Assembly: GCA_021779835.1 (NCBI GenBank)
Contig: JAJXZX010000005.1
Span: forward strand, 1 to 64,000
DNA length: 64,000 bases
Reading direction: 5' to 3'
From: Pseudomonadota bacterium
Lineage (GTDB): Bacteria; Pseudomonadota; Alphaproteobacteria; Rhodobacterales; Rhodobacteraceae
Part shown: positions 51,344 to 59,628 of the stretch, in pieces
Layout: each line of letters begins with the position of its first letter
How positions within the stretch are numbered: the first letter of the stretch is position 1
The notes under the pieces: model-generated
What the model saw: only the letters and a program-made list of their open reading frames with translations
Database searches by the model: none
Told to the model about the DNA's origin: nothing
Program-made: the position numbers and the translations under genes

Positions 51344-51386
51344 CGTATGCATGAAAAACATACGATTTACATACGATTTACATACG
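51344..51386 (+). repeat. CATACG 11-bp phased repeat, copy B
   Basis: CGTATG (51344-51349), a CATGAAAAA spacer, then CATACG at 51359-51364, 51370-51375 and 51381-51386, exactly 11 bp apart with ATTTA spacers. Same design as copy A at 20685-20727 but in the opposite orientation in the window. Confidence 0.88.
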
Positions 51387-51409
51387 CCCGCCGCGCCCCC
51401 AATTTCTTC

Positions 51410-51424
51410 TTGGCAAAAATACTC
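51410..51424 (-). repeat. GAGTATTT element, half copy
   Basis: TTGGCAAAAATACTC is identical to 29770-29784. On the minus strand it reads GAGTATTTTTGCCAA with a T-rich run, like the tail found after other genes, and could end a minus-strand transcript from the small ORF at 51511-51636. Confidence 0.7.
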
Positions 51425-51476
51425 ACCTGCAACCCCAGCCCCGTGACCCGCCGCCTCAAACCGGGCGCAGCACTAT

Positions 51477-51508
51477 CGTATGTCTGAAAAACATACGAAA
51501 AACATACG
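51477..51508 (+). repeat. CATACG 11-bp phased repeat, copy C
   Basis: CGTATG (51477-51482), a TCTGAAAAA-type spacer, then CATACG at 51492-51497 and 51503-51508, 11 bp apart. A shorter relative of copies A and B, 130 bp after copy B. Confidence 0.85.
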
Positions 51509-51510
51509 GC

Positions 51511-51636
51511 TTACACATCGAAATAATCGCCTGTCTCCAATGGCTTGGTGCCGATCTTGCCCCCGCCCTTCATGTCGCAGTTGTGCCGCGCGGCCCCCTC
51601 CCCTAACTTGACGTCAAACAGCCCCCGGGAGGACAC
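51511..51636 (-). CDS. candidate 41-residue protein, divergent from metY
   Basis: A possible small gene with GTG start at 51636 and TAA stop at 51511. The protein has single Cys and His residues (ARHNCDMKGGG) and a closing GTKPLETGDYFDV. Support: strong G/C preference at third positions, a balanced amino-acid mix, and a terminator-like GAGTATTTT element downstream on the same strand. Against it: no good ribosome-binding site, and its 5' end abuts the metY start. I do not recognise it. Confidence 0.3.
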   Translation of the reverse strand: MSSRGLFDVKLGEGAARHNCDMKGGGKIGTKPLETGDYFDV

Positions 51637-51637
51637 T

Positions 51638-52924
51638 ATGACCAAGGCCTATGGTTTCGACACCCTTCAAATCCACGCCGGCGCCCGCCCCGACCCCGCC
51701 ACCGGCGCGCGGCAGACGCCGATCTACCAGACCACCGCCTATGTCTTCCGCGACGCCGACCACGCCGCCGCGCTTTTTAACCTGCAAGAGGTCGGCTACA
51801 TCTACTCGCGCCTGACCAACCCCACCGTCGCCGTGCTGCAAGAGCGTATCGCCACGCTGGAGGGCGGCGCGGGCGCGGTTTGCTGCTCCTCCGGCCATGC
51901 TGCGCAGATCATGGCGCTGTTTCCGCTCATGGCGCCGGGACGGAATATCGTCGCATCCACAAGGCTTTACGGCGGGACGCTCACCCAGTTCAGCCAGACG
52001 ATCAAGCGCTTTGGCTGGTCCGCCAAGCTGGTTGATTTCGACGACCTCGCCGCGGTCGAGGCCGCCATAGACGGCGACACCCGCGCGGTGTTTTGCGAAT
52101 CCATCGCCAATCCGGGCGGCTATATCACCGACCTCGACGCGATCGCGGCGATCAGCAACCGCCACGGCATTCCGCTGATCGTTGACAACACCTCTGCCAC
52201 GCCGTGGCTCTGCCGCCCGATCGAACACGGCGCAACGCTGGTGGTGCATTCGACCACCAAATACCTCACCGGCAACGGCACCGTCACCGGCGGTTGCGTC
52301 GTCGACTCGGGCAAATTCGACTGGTCCGCTTCCGACAAGTTCCCCTCGCTATCCGCCCCCGAACCCGCCTATCACGGCCTGAAATTCCACGAGACGTTCG
52401 GCAGCCTCGCCTTCACCTTCCACGGCATCGCCATCGGCCTGCGCGACCTTGGCATGACGATGAATCCACAAGGCGCCCACTATACCTTGATGGGAATTGA
52501 GACGCTTAGCCTAAGGATGGAGCGTCACGTCGCCAACGCCAAGCGCATCGCCAACTGGCTGGAGGGCGACGCGCGGGTGGAAAAGGTCACCTACGCGGGC
52601 CTTGCCTCCTCGCCCTACCACGGTCGCATGGCGCGGATTTGCCCCAAGGGCGCAGGTGCTTTGTTCACCATCGCGCTGAAGGGCGGCTATGACGCCTGCG
52701 TCAAACTGGTCGATAGTCTGGAGATTTTCAGCCACGTCGCCAACCTGGGCGACACCCGTTCGCTGGTGATCCACCCGGCCTCGACCACCCACCGCCAGCT
52801 TGAGCTGGACCAGCAGATCAAGGCCGGCGCCGGGCCAAACGTGGTGCGTCTGTCAATCGGCATCGAGGACGCCGAGGATCTGATTGCCGATCTGGATCAA
52901 GCGCTTAGCAAGGCCAGCGCCTGA
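51638..52924 (+). CDS. metY: O-acetylhomoserine sulfhydrylase (MetY)
   Basis: A 428-residue Cys/Met-metabolism PLP enzyme making homocysteine from O-acetylhomoserine and sulfide. It starts YGFDTLQIHAGARPDPATGARQTPIYQTTAYVF, with SSGHAAQIMAL for PLP contacts, VDNTSATPWLCRPIEHGA, and the Schiff-base Lys in HSTTKYLTGNG. The length over 420 separates MetY from shorter MetB/MetC types. GGGAGGA precedes the ATG. A perfect palindrome TTGACGTCAA at 51608-51617 lies 21 bp upstream and may be an operator. With bmt and metK it supplies the methionine route. Confidence 0.93.
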   Translation: MTKAYGFDTLQIHAGARPDPATGARQTPIYQTTAYVFRDADHAAALFNLQEVGYIYSRLTNPTVAVLQERIATLEGGAGAVCCSSGHAAQIMALFPLMAPGRNIVASTRLYGGTLTQFSQTIKRFGWSAKLVDFDDLAAVEAAIDGDTRAVFCESIANPGGYITDLDAIAAISNRHGIPLIVDNTSATPWLCRPIEHGATLVVHSTTKYLTGNGTVTGGCVVDSGKFDWSASDKFPSLSAPEPAYHGLKFHETFGSLAFTFHGIAIGLRDLGMTMNPQGAHYTLMGIETLSLRMERHVANAKRIANWLEGDARVEKVTYAGLASSPYHGRMARICPKGAGALFTIALKGGYDACVKLVDSLEIFSHVANLGDTRSLVIHPASTTHRQLELDQQIKAGAGPNVVRLSIGIEDAEDLIADLDQALSKASA

Positions 52925-52931
52925 TCCAGAC

Positions 52932-52954
52932 GACCGGCCCCAACGGGGCCGGTC
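52932..52954. terminator. hairpin between convergent metY and SIMPL genes
   Basis: A 10-bp perfect stem GACCGGCCCC/GGGGCCGGTC with a 3-base loop sits in the 34-bp gap between the convergent stops. There is no T tract, so efficiency as an intrinsic terminator is uncertain. Confidence 0.7.
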
Positions 52955-52958
52955 CCAC

Positions 52959-53654
52959 CTATGGCGCGATATTGATCACCACGGTCACATCTGCGGTGAT
53001 ATTCATCTCGCCCTGCGCAATCGGCACCGCCTCGGCTTTCGCCATGGCAAAGGTGCCCATCATCACCGGGCGCGGGCCCGCCCCCCCATCCTCGGAAATC
53101 GACTGGATCACCCCCAGCTTAACCCCCGCCGCATCCGCATAAAGCCGCGCCTTGCGCAGCGCCTCCACCACCGCCGCCTTGCGCGCCGCGTCCTCCGCCG
53201 GTTGCCGCGCGGCGATATCAAACGACACCCCCGAGAACGTATTCGCGCCGTTTTTCACCACGCCGTCCAGCACCGCGCCCAGATGATCCAGCGCGCGCAC
53301 CCGCACGTTGACCCCGTTCGACGCCACATATCCCACGATCTTGGGCGCCTTCCCCATTGAAGAGGCGGAGTTATCCCAGCGCGGCCCCAGCGACAGGCCC
53401 GATGTCTGCACATCCTTCTCGGCAATGCCTTCGCTTTTCAACTGGGCGATCACCGCCGCCAGTTGCGCCGAATTCTGCGCCATGGCCGCCGCCGCCGTCG
53501 CCCCCTCGCTGGTCACGCCCAGCGTCACCGTCGCCATGTCCGGCACTACGGAAATCGAGCCCTCGCCCGTCACCGTGATCTGCCCCGGTGCCGGGTCCGC
53601 CAGCACAGGCGCCGCCAATACAATCAAAAGCAGAGCCGTATTCAGAATCCGCAT
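52959..53654 (-). CDS. SIMPL-domain (DUF541) periplasmic protein
   Basis: A 231-residue protein with a Sec signal peptide (MRILNTALLLIVLAAPVLA, cleavage after ALA) and a SIMPL/DUF541 domain: ITVTGEGSISVVPDMATVTLGV at the start and a closing ITADVTVVINI strand. The family (BP26, YggE) forms ring-shaped oligomers in the periplasm and is linked to oxidative stress, with no defined activity. It is divergent from the large fusion gene at 53813. Confidence 0.88.
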   Translation of the reverse strand: MRILNTALLLIVLAAPVLADPAPGQITVTGEGSISVVPDMATVTLGVTSEGATAAAAMAQNSAQLAAVIAQLKSEGIAEKDVQTSGLSLGPRWDNSASSMGKAPKIVGYVASNGVNVRVRALDHLGAVLDGVVKNGANTFSGVSFDIAARQPAEDAARKAAVVEALRKARLYADAAGVKLGVIQSISEDGGAGPRPVMMGTFAMAKAEAVPIAQGEMNITADVTVVINIAP

Positions 53655-53812
53655 AAATGATCCTCCAATTCACGCACAAACTTGCGCGATCCTAGCCCAA
53701 GCGAGCGCCACCGCACGGGTCTTTCCTTTCCGTCGGCAATTTCCTGCTGTAGACAATACACGACTTTGGCGGAGACTCCCCGTCCTCCGCAGTCCTGTGC
53801 TAGAGCCTAGGA

Positions 53813-56665
53813 ATGAAACCAAGTTTTGCACTCAATTTGTCGCACGAAGGCATTGGCCTTCTGCACCGCACCATCCGCGGCTGGCTGCTGGTGGGCGAAG
53901 TCGCGCTGGACGTTCCCGATCTGGCCGAGGCGATGGGCTATCTGCGCAGCACAGCGCTGGGGCTGGAGCCGCGCGGGATCACGACCAAGCTGATCCTGCC
54001 CGCCTCGCAAATCCTTTACACCACGATTGATGCACCCGGCCCCACCGCGTCAAAGCGGCGCGCACAAATCCGCGCCGGGCTGGAAGGGATGACCCCCTAT
54101 GCGGTTGACGATCTGGTTTATGACTGGGCCGGAACCGGCAACCTGGTGCAGGTCGCCATCGTCGCACGCGAGACGCTGGACGAGGCCGAAAGCTTTGCCA
54201 CCGAACATCGCTTTGGCCCGGTGTCGTTCGTGGCGATCCCTGCGGCAGGCGAGTTCGCGTCAGAGCCTTTCTTCGGGGCGACCAAGGCCTCAATCGACCT
54301 GCTGGACGGTGACAAAGTCGAACGGGATCAAGACCCTGTGCGTATCGTCGGTAGAGCGGTCCTGCCGCGCGCCGAGACCGACGAGCCCGCCGAGGCTGAG
54401 GAAATCCGCGCGGCACCTGAGGAGGCTGCGGCGGACATCGTCCATGCCCCGGCCCCCGAGGCAGAGCCTGCCCCCGTGGTCGAAGAACCAGAGGCACCCG
54501 CGCCCGTAGAGACGCCAGCCGTTGCCGCCGATCCGATTGTCGCCGCGGAACCGGTGGCAGACGTTGCCCCGCCGCCGGCCGAACCCGCGGCACCCGCGCC
54601 GGAACCCGAGCCGCCGTTGGTCATTCCGGCCGACGACGCGCTGAACGACCTCCCGCACAAACCCGTTGTGCTGGAGGAACTGGGCGACGTTCCCCCCGAG
54701 GCGCCCTCATCGGCACGGCCGAAGTTGGAAACCTTGAGCACCAGCGTGACCGATCCGGTGATCGAGGACACGCCCATCAGCGACACGCCCATCAGCGCAA
54801 AAACGTCTAGTCCGTTCGGCGGCAAAGCGAAAGGCGAGAGCGCCAAAGGGACCGCGCCTGCCGAGATCGGCGCGCCCACGTTCAGCAGCCGCCGCACGCT
54901 ACCCGGCGCAAACGACGCCCTTGGGGTGCCGAAGCTTGGGGCCGCCGTGCCCGTGACAAGCACACCGCCCGTGACCAAGGCGGAGGAGGCCCCAAGCCCC
55001 GCGAAAACCGGCGCGCCCGCGCTTGGCGGCGTCAGCTCACCAACCAAGCCGCGCCCCGCGACGATGCCCGATGCGGTGCGCACCGCGCTTGCCGCCAAGG
55101 CCGCAAAACCGCCGGCGTTCAAAGCGCAAAAGCCAACCATCCCGGCAAAGCCCAAGGCAAACAGCGGCGAACCCCTGACCCGCTTCATCCCGCACAAAGG
55201 CAAGCCCGGCGCGGCCGCAATCGAACCACCGGCCCCCAGCACGCCCATCCCGGCCAGCGAACAAGAGGCCATGACGGTGTTCGGCGCGCGCGGCGATGGG
55301 GTGCAACGTGGCAAGCCGCGCTATCTTGGCCTGATCCTGACGGTTATTCTGCTCGCCCTGCTTGCGGCAGTTGCGCTTTGGTCAACGGTTTTTCTGTCTG
55401 ACAATAGCGCGACCGGTCCAAAGACGACGCAAACCGCCTCGGTCGCGCCCGCCAAACCGGCGGCAGAAGCGGCACCCGCCTCCAGCACAGAGACCAGCGG
55501 CCAGACGCTGTCTGCCACCGTGGCGAACCCGGCAGCCCCGGCACCGGCAGAGGTTGCAGCGACCGGCACACAAGCCGCCCAAGCGTGGCAACCGCAAGCG
55601 GGGCTTGGCACGCCAAAGGTCGATGGGTCGAACGGGATGGCACTTGCCTCGGTTGACCCAAAGGTTGCCGTGCCAGCAACCGCCCCGCGCCCAGAGGCGA
55701 CAACGCTTGTGTCTGACGTCGCACCCGAACCCGCGCAAACCCCGCCTTCGCTTGCAGATATTGCCGCCGCGAAGGCCGCAGCGGCAGTGGCGGCAACGAC
55801 GGCGGTGGCGCAGCCTGATACCGCCGTTGCAGCGCTGACGCCACCAACTGCCCCCTTGGGCGCCATCACCGCGCCGGAGGTTGCACCGGCCACCCCGCAA
55901 GCGAACGCGGCGCCGCTGGACCCGCCACCGGAGGCCGACCCCGCCCTGTCGCACGTCAAACCAAAGCCCCGCCCCGCCGCTCTTGGCGGGCCAATTACAG
56001 CGGCCACCGCAGCATCGGTTCAACCCGCGCAAGCGCCTGTGGCTGACACCAGCACCAGTGCCATGGCGCCGGTCACGACGATCCGCCCGAAGGGTCGCCC
56101 CGCCAGTCTGGATGCCGCTCCGGTCGCCGTTGCGCAAACCCCGCCGCCCACTCCTCCGGGAATACTGGTCGAACCCACCAGCCCCCTTGCGATTGCCTCG
56201 TCGATTGTTCCAAAGACGCGGCCAGCTAAATTTGCCGCTGTCGCCGCAGCGACGCCAGCAGCAGCGCCCCTGCCCCAAAGCGATTCCACCGCGTCAATCA
56301 ACCAAGCCCTTGCCGCAGCGGTTGCCGCCCCTCAGCCAAAGGTGACGCAGGCTAGCACGGCGATGGTTGCGGCGGCTGACAGCAAACCAGAGCCGGCGGT
56401 CGATGTGCCCCAAATACCGGTCAGCGCCTCGGTCGCGAATGAGGCCACTGTCGCGTCGGCCATCAACGTCAACCGCGTCAATCTGCTGGGCGTCTATGGC
56501 ACCAACTCTGACCGCAGGGCGCTCGTGCGCCTGCCGAACGGCCGCATCCTCAAGGTGCAAGTCGGCGATGCCTTGGATGGCGGACGCGTTGCCGCCATCG
56601 GCACCGACAACCTCTACTACGTCAAGAACGGTCAGAACGTGCAACTGACCATGCCGCGCGGCTGA
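53813..56665 (+). CDS. 950-residue membrane protein with GspL/PilM-like N-terminus and GspC/PilP-like C-terminus
   Basis: I do not recognise a characterised protein. Residues about 1-165 resemble the cytoplasmic part of GspL/PilM: ITTKLILPASQILYTTIDAPG and IRAGLEGMTPYAVDDLVYDWAG. Residues about 166-500 are a disordered Pro/Ala/Glu-rich linker with repeated motifs. One membrane helix follows (about 503-525, YLGLILTVILLALLAAVALW). Then comes a second Ala/Pro/Thr-rich linker with KPKPRPA/RPKGRPA repeats. The last 65 residues (NRVNLLGVYGTNSDRRALVRLPNGRILKVQVGDALDGGRV) resemble the GspC/PilP periplasmic homology domain. This would span the inner membrane and reach across the periplasm. No other secretion or pilus genes are in the window. 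Confidence 0.7.
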   Translation: MKPSFALNLSHEGIGLLHRTIRGWLLVGEVALDVPDLAEAMGYLRSTALGLEPRGITTKLILPASQILYTTIDAPGPTASKRRAQIRAGLEGMTPYAVDDLVYDWAGTGNLVQVAIVARETLDEAESFATEHRFGPVSFVAIPAAGEFASEPFFGATKASIDLLDGDKVERDQDPVRIVGRAVLPRAETDEPAEAEEIRAAPEEAAADIVHAPAPEAEPAPVVEEPEAPAPVETPAVAADPIVAAEPVADVAPPPAEPAAPAPEPEPPLVIPADDALNDLPHKPVVLEELGDVPPEAPSSARPKLETLSTSVTDPVIEDTPISDTPISAKTSSPFGGKAKGESAKGTAPAEIGAPTFSSRRTLPGANDALGVPKLGAAVPVTSTPPVTKAEEAPSPAKTGAPALGGVSSPTKPRPATMPDAVRTALAAKAAKPPAFKAQKPTIPAKPKANSGEPLTRFIPHKGKPGAAAIEPPAPSTPIPASEQEAMTVFGARGDGVQRGKPRYLGLILTVILLALLAAVALWSTVFLSDNSATGPKTTQTASVAPAKPAAEAAPASSTETSGQTLSATVANPAAPAPAEVAATGTQAAQAWQPQAGLGTPKVDGSNGMALASVDPKVAVPATAPRPEATTLVSDVAPEPAQTPPSLADIAAAKAAAAVAATTAVAQPDTAVAALTPPTAPLGAITAPEVAPATPQANAAPLDPPPEADPALSHVKPKPRPAALGGPITAATAASVQPAQAPVADTSTSAMAPVTTIRPKGRPASLDAAPVAVAQTPPPTPPGILVEPTSPLAIASSIVPKTRPAKFAAVAAATPAAAPLPQSDSTASINQALAAAVAAPQPKVTQASTAMVAAADSKPEPAVDVPQIPVSASVANEATVASAINVNRVNLLGVYGTNSDRRALVRLPNGRILKVQVGDALDGGRVAAIGTDNLYYVKNGQNVQLTMPRG

Positions 56666-57760
56666 TCAGCTGGCTTTCAGCACGCCCCGGTCGATCTGAT
56701 CCTGCTCGATCGACTCGAACAGCGCCCGGAAATTCCCCTCGCCGAACCCATCGTCGCCCTTGCGCTGAATGAATTCGAAGAAGATCGGGCCGATCACGGT
56801 TTTCGAGAATATCTGTAGCAGGATCCGGGTCTCGCCACCGCCCACCACACCCTCGCCATCAATCAGGATGCCGTATTTCGCCAGCTTCTCCAGCGGCTCC
56901 TCATGCCCCACCACACGGGTCTTGCTAAGTTCGTAATAGGCCATCGGCGGCTTGGGCATGAACTTCAGCCCGCGCGCGGCAATCTCATCCGTGGCGGCGT
57001 AGATGTCGTTGGTGCCGACCGCGATATGCTGGATACCCTCGCCGTTATAGCGTTTGAGGTATTCCACGATCTGCCCGGTCTCGCCACGATCCTCGTTGAT
57101 CGGAATACGGATACGCTCGCAGGGCGAGGTCAGCGCGCGGCTGTGCAGGCCAGAAAACTTACCCTCGATATCGAAGAACCGGATTTGCTTGAAGCCGAAG
57201 ATATCGCCGTAGAACTTGAACCAAGTGTCCATGTTCCCCTTGTGGACATTGTGCGTCAGATGGTCGAGGTAGTGGAACCCCACCCCCGTCGGTTTCGAAG
57301 CAGCGACCCAATCAAACTCGGCGTCATAGGGGTTTTCGCTTCCGTAGCGGTCGGTGAAATACAGCAAGCTGCCGCCGATGCCGACGATCGCAGGCAGATC
57401 GAGCGCTTTGTCCGCGCCAAGGTAGGGCTGCGCCCCTTTGGCAACCGCATGGTCAAACGCGTGCGCCGCATCCACGACGCGCCAGCACATCGAGGGCGCG
57501 CAGGGGCCGTGTTCCGCAACAAACCGCATGGCCTGACTGCCCGGCTCGGCGTTAAGAACGTAGGTGATGTCGCCCTGCTGCCACAGTTCGACCGCCTTGC
57601 GCTTGTGGCGTGCGGTCAGTGCAAAGCCCATGCGCGCGAAAAGGTCGCGCAGCACTTGCGGATCGGAATGAGCGAATTCGACAAACTCGAACCCATCGGT
57701 GCCCGCCGGATTGGCCGCTGAAATCACCGCCTTGGGGGCGGAATGCGGAAATGGTCCCAT
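56666..57760 (-). CDS. hppD: 4-hydroxyphenylpyruvate dioxygenase
   Basis: A 364-residue Fe(II) dioxygenase converting 4-hydroxyphenylpyruvate to homogentisate in tyrosine breakdown. Iron ligands are visible as His167 (FHYLDHLTHNV), His245 (GIQHIAVGTND) and Glu329 (GPIFFEFIQRKG). AGGAGC precedes the ATG at 57760. It is divergent from an Lrp-type regulator with palindromes between, and ends directly against the stop of the large fusion gene. Homogentisate dioxygenase is not in the window. Confidence 0.96.
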   Translation of the reverse strand: MGPFPHSAPKAVISAANPAGTDGFEFVEFAHSDPQVLRDLFARMGFALTARHKRKAVELWQQGDITYVLNAEPGSQAMRFVAEHGPCAPSMCWRVVDAAHAFDHAVAKGAQPYLGADKALDLPAIVGIGGSLLYFTDRYGSENPYDAEFDWVAASKPTGVGFHYLDHLTHNVHKGNMDTWFKFYGDIFGFKQIRFFDIEGKFSGLHSRALTSPCERIRIPINEDRGETGQIVEYLKRYNGEGIQHIAVGTNDIYAATDEIAARGLKFMPKPPMAYYELSKTRVVGHEEPLEKLAKYGILIDGEGVVGGGETRILLQIFSKTVIGPIFFEFIQRKGDDGFGEGNFRALFESIEQDQIDRGVLKAS

Positions 57761-57870
57761 GATGTAGCTCCTGTGCGCGTTTGATCTGAAGATACGCCTC
57801 ACACATCGCGTTTTTTGCGCATTCTTTAGTGCGGAGCCACCAATTCGCGCGTAACCTCCGCGCCGATGTG

Positions 57871-57892
57871 GCGTAATACGCGGAGCTTACGC
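57871..57892. promoter_or_regulatory. candidate Lrp-type operator
   Basis: An inverted repeat GCGTAA-N10-TTACGC (57871-57892) ends 2 bases before the lrp-type start codon. A further GCGTAAC half-site is at 57849-57855, toward hppD. The regulator likely binds here to control itself and hppD. Confidence 0.55.
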
Positions 57893-57894
57893 AT

Positions 57895-58350
57895 ATGCTG
57901 GACCAAACCGATTCCCGCCTGCTGGCAGAGTTGCAAAAGAATGCCCATCTGACGGCCGAGGCGTTGGGTGAGATTCTGAACCTCTCGCCCAGTCAGGCCG
58001 GTCGCCGCCGCCAACGGCTGGAGGCAGAGGGCTTTATTGTCGGCTATGCCGCCCGGCTTGATCCGACCCGGATTGGTCTGTCGGTGCAGGCCTTTGTGCA
58101 GGTCCAATTGACAACCCATGCGCCCGAGGGCGCGCGGTCGTTCGCCACGTTGGTCAGCACGCGGCCCGAGATCATCAGCGCCTGGACCCTGACCGGCGAG
58201 GCGGATTATCTGCTGCGGGTCTATTGCGCAGACCTGCCCGCGCTGAACCGCCTGATCCACCAGATCCTGCTGCCCCACCCCGCCGTGGCGCGCGTGCAAA
58301 GCCAGATCGTGATGGATCAGTTCAAGGCCGACGCGCCGCTGCCAACGTAA
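57895..58350 (+). CDS. Lrp/AsnC-family transcriptional regulator
   Basis: A 151-residue Lrp-type regulator with a winged helix (DQTDSRLLAELQKNAHLTAEALGEILNLSPSQAGRRRQRLEAEG) and a C-terminal RAM ligand domain (ILPHP-type LLPHPAVARVQSQIVMDQFK). It is divergent from hppD, so it likely controls tyrosine degradation, probably sensing an aromatic amino acid. It ends 3 bp from the convergent trmB stop. Confidence 0.9.
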   Translation: MLDQTDSRLLAELQKNAHLTAEALGEILNLSPSQAGRRRQRLEAEGFIVGYAARLDPTRIGLSVQAFVQVQLTTHAPEGARSFATLVSTRPEIISAWTLTGEADYLLRVYCADLPALNRLIHQILLPHPAVARVQSQIVMDQFKADAPLPT

Positions 58351-58353
58351 ACC

Positions 58354-59094
58354 TCAGCGCCGCCGGAAGGTCGCGTAATCCGGCACGCGCCCTTCGCGCA
58401 GGGCCTTTTGCTCATACCGCGTCGAAAACCAATCGTCCCACGGCGTGCCGGAATGGGCCACGAGGTCAAAGCCCGCCTTGGGCACCTCAAGCAAGGTCTG
58501 GCGCATGTAGTCGGGAATGTCGGTCGCCACGCGGAACTCTGCCCCCGGCGCCATCACCTGCGCCAAGGGAACCAGATGGTCCTGCGTCACAAACCGGCGG
58601 CGATGGTGGCGGCGTTTTGGCCAAGGGTCGGGGTAGTTGAGGAAGGCGCGCGCGACCCGTTCCTTGGGCAGCACATCAAACAAATCGCGCACATCGCCCG
58701 GATGCACGGCAAGGTTGGTGACGCCCGCGCGGCGGATTTTGCCCAGCAGCATCGCCACACCATTGATGAACGGCTCGCACCCGATCAGACCAATCTCGGG
58801 ATAACGCGCGGCCATATGCACCATATGCTCGCCGCCGCCAAAGCCGATCTCCAGCCACAGCGGGCGGTCATCGCCAAACATCGTCTCCAGATCAAGCGGC
58901 GCGCGCTCCGGGTTTTCGGCAGGCCACACGCCATGCGGGCGCAGCGTCTCAAGATCCTCGGAGAGGTAGGTCTTTTGCGTGCCCCGCAACGTCTTGCCGT
59001 GGCGCCGCCCATAGAAGTTGCGCCATTCCGGCGCGGCATCCTCGGGCAAGCCGCCCGTTTGCCCGTCGTCGTCTGTCGTGGTGTCTTCGGTCAT
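58354..59094 (-). CDS. trmB: tRNA (guanine-N7-)-methyltransferase
   Basis: A 246-residue Class I methyltransferase making m7G46 in tRNA. The SAM-binding loop is WLEIGFGGGEHMVHMA; catalytic and substrate motifs are YPDPWPKRRHHRRRF and ATDIPDYMRQTLL, followed by RYEQKALREGR. The acidic N-terminal extension (MTEDTTTDDDGQTGG) is variable in the family. The ATG at 59094 was chosen over an extended frame. It is the last gene of the phoH-to-trmB string. Confidence 0.95.
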   Translation of the reverse strand: MTEDTTTDDDGQTGGLPEDAAPEWRNFYGRRHGKTLRGTQKTYLSEDLETLRPHGVWPAENPERAPLDLETMFGDDRPLWLEIGFGGGEHMVHMAARYPEIGLIGCEPFINGVAMLLGKIRRAGVTNLAVHPGDVRDLFDVLPKERVARAFLNYPDPWPKRRHHRRRFVTQDHLVPLAQVMAPGAEFRVATDIPDYMRQTLLEVPKAGFDLVAHSGTPWDDWFSTRYEQKALREGRVPDYATFRRR

Positions 59095-59163
59095 GTCAGT
59101 CCTGATCCCGGCTTTGGGGCGTCTAAGCGGACCCACGCGCCAAGGTCAAGCAATGATCGCCCG

Positions 59164-59628
59164 TCAGCCCCGACCGCGATAGGGTTGCACACCCTGCTCG
59201 GGGATCCACACGCCTTCGGGTGGCGCGCCGGTTTGCCAGAATACATCAATCGGAATGCCACCGCGCGGATACCAATAGGCGCCAATGCGCAGCCATTTGG
59301 GGTCGAGGAGCGCCACCAGTCGCTTGCCTATATCCAAGGTGCAATCCTCGTGGAACGCGCCGTGGTTGCGGAAGGACACGAGGTAGAGCTTCAGCGATTT
59401 CGACTCGACCAGCCAGTCGCCCGGAATGTAGTCGATCACGATGTGCGCGAAATCCGGCTGGCCGGTCATCGGGCAAAGCGAGGTGAATTCCGGCGCGGTG
59501 AAGCGCACGACATACTCGGTGCCGGAATGTCCGGCGGGCACCCGTTCGAGGATCGCCGCCTCCGGGCTTTCCGGGGCCGAGGTCGGCTGCCCCAGTTGGG
59601 ACAGCCCGGATACGTCGGTCTTGACCAT
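59164..59628 (-). CDS. queF: NADPH-dependent 7-cyano-7-deazaguanine reductase
   Basis: A 154-residue short-type QueF reducing preQ0 to preQ1 in queuosine synthesis. The nucleophile Cys52 and Asp59 are in [11 protein letters not shown]; the QueF signature ESKSLKLYL is at 75-83. The ATG at 59628 overlaps the metK stop (TGATG), so the two are coupled. Pairing metK and queF makes sense because queuosine synthesis needs SAM. Confidence 0.95.
   Translation of the reverse strand: MVKTDVSGLSQLGQPTSAPESPEAAILERVPAGHSGTEYVVRFTAPEFTSLCPMTGQPDFAHIVIDYIPGDWLVESKSLKLYLVSFRNHGAFHEDCTLDIGKRLVALLDPKWLRIGAYWYPRGGIPIDVFWQTGAPPEGVWIPEQGVQPYRGRG

Noticed and set aside
51344-51508. CATACG arrays considered as a CRISPR
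   Set aside because: Units are 6 bp with 5-bp spacers, and there are no unique long spacers and no cas genes.
51545-51637. SAM-II riboswitch before metY
   Set aside because: I looked for the SAM-II conserved core in the leader and did not find it; only a palindrome is present.
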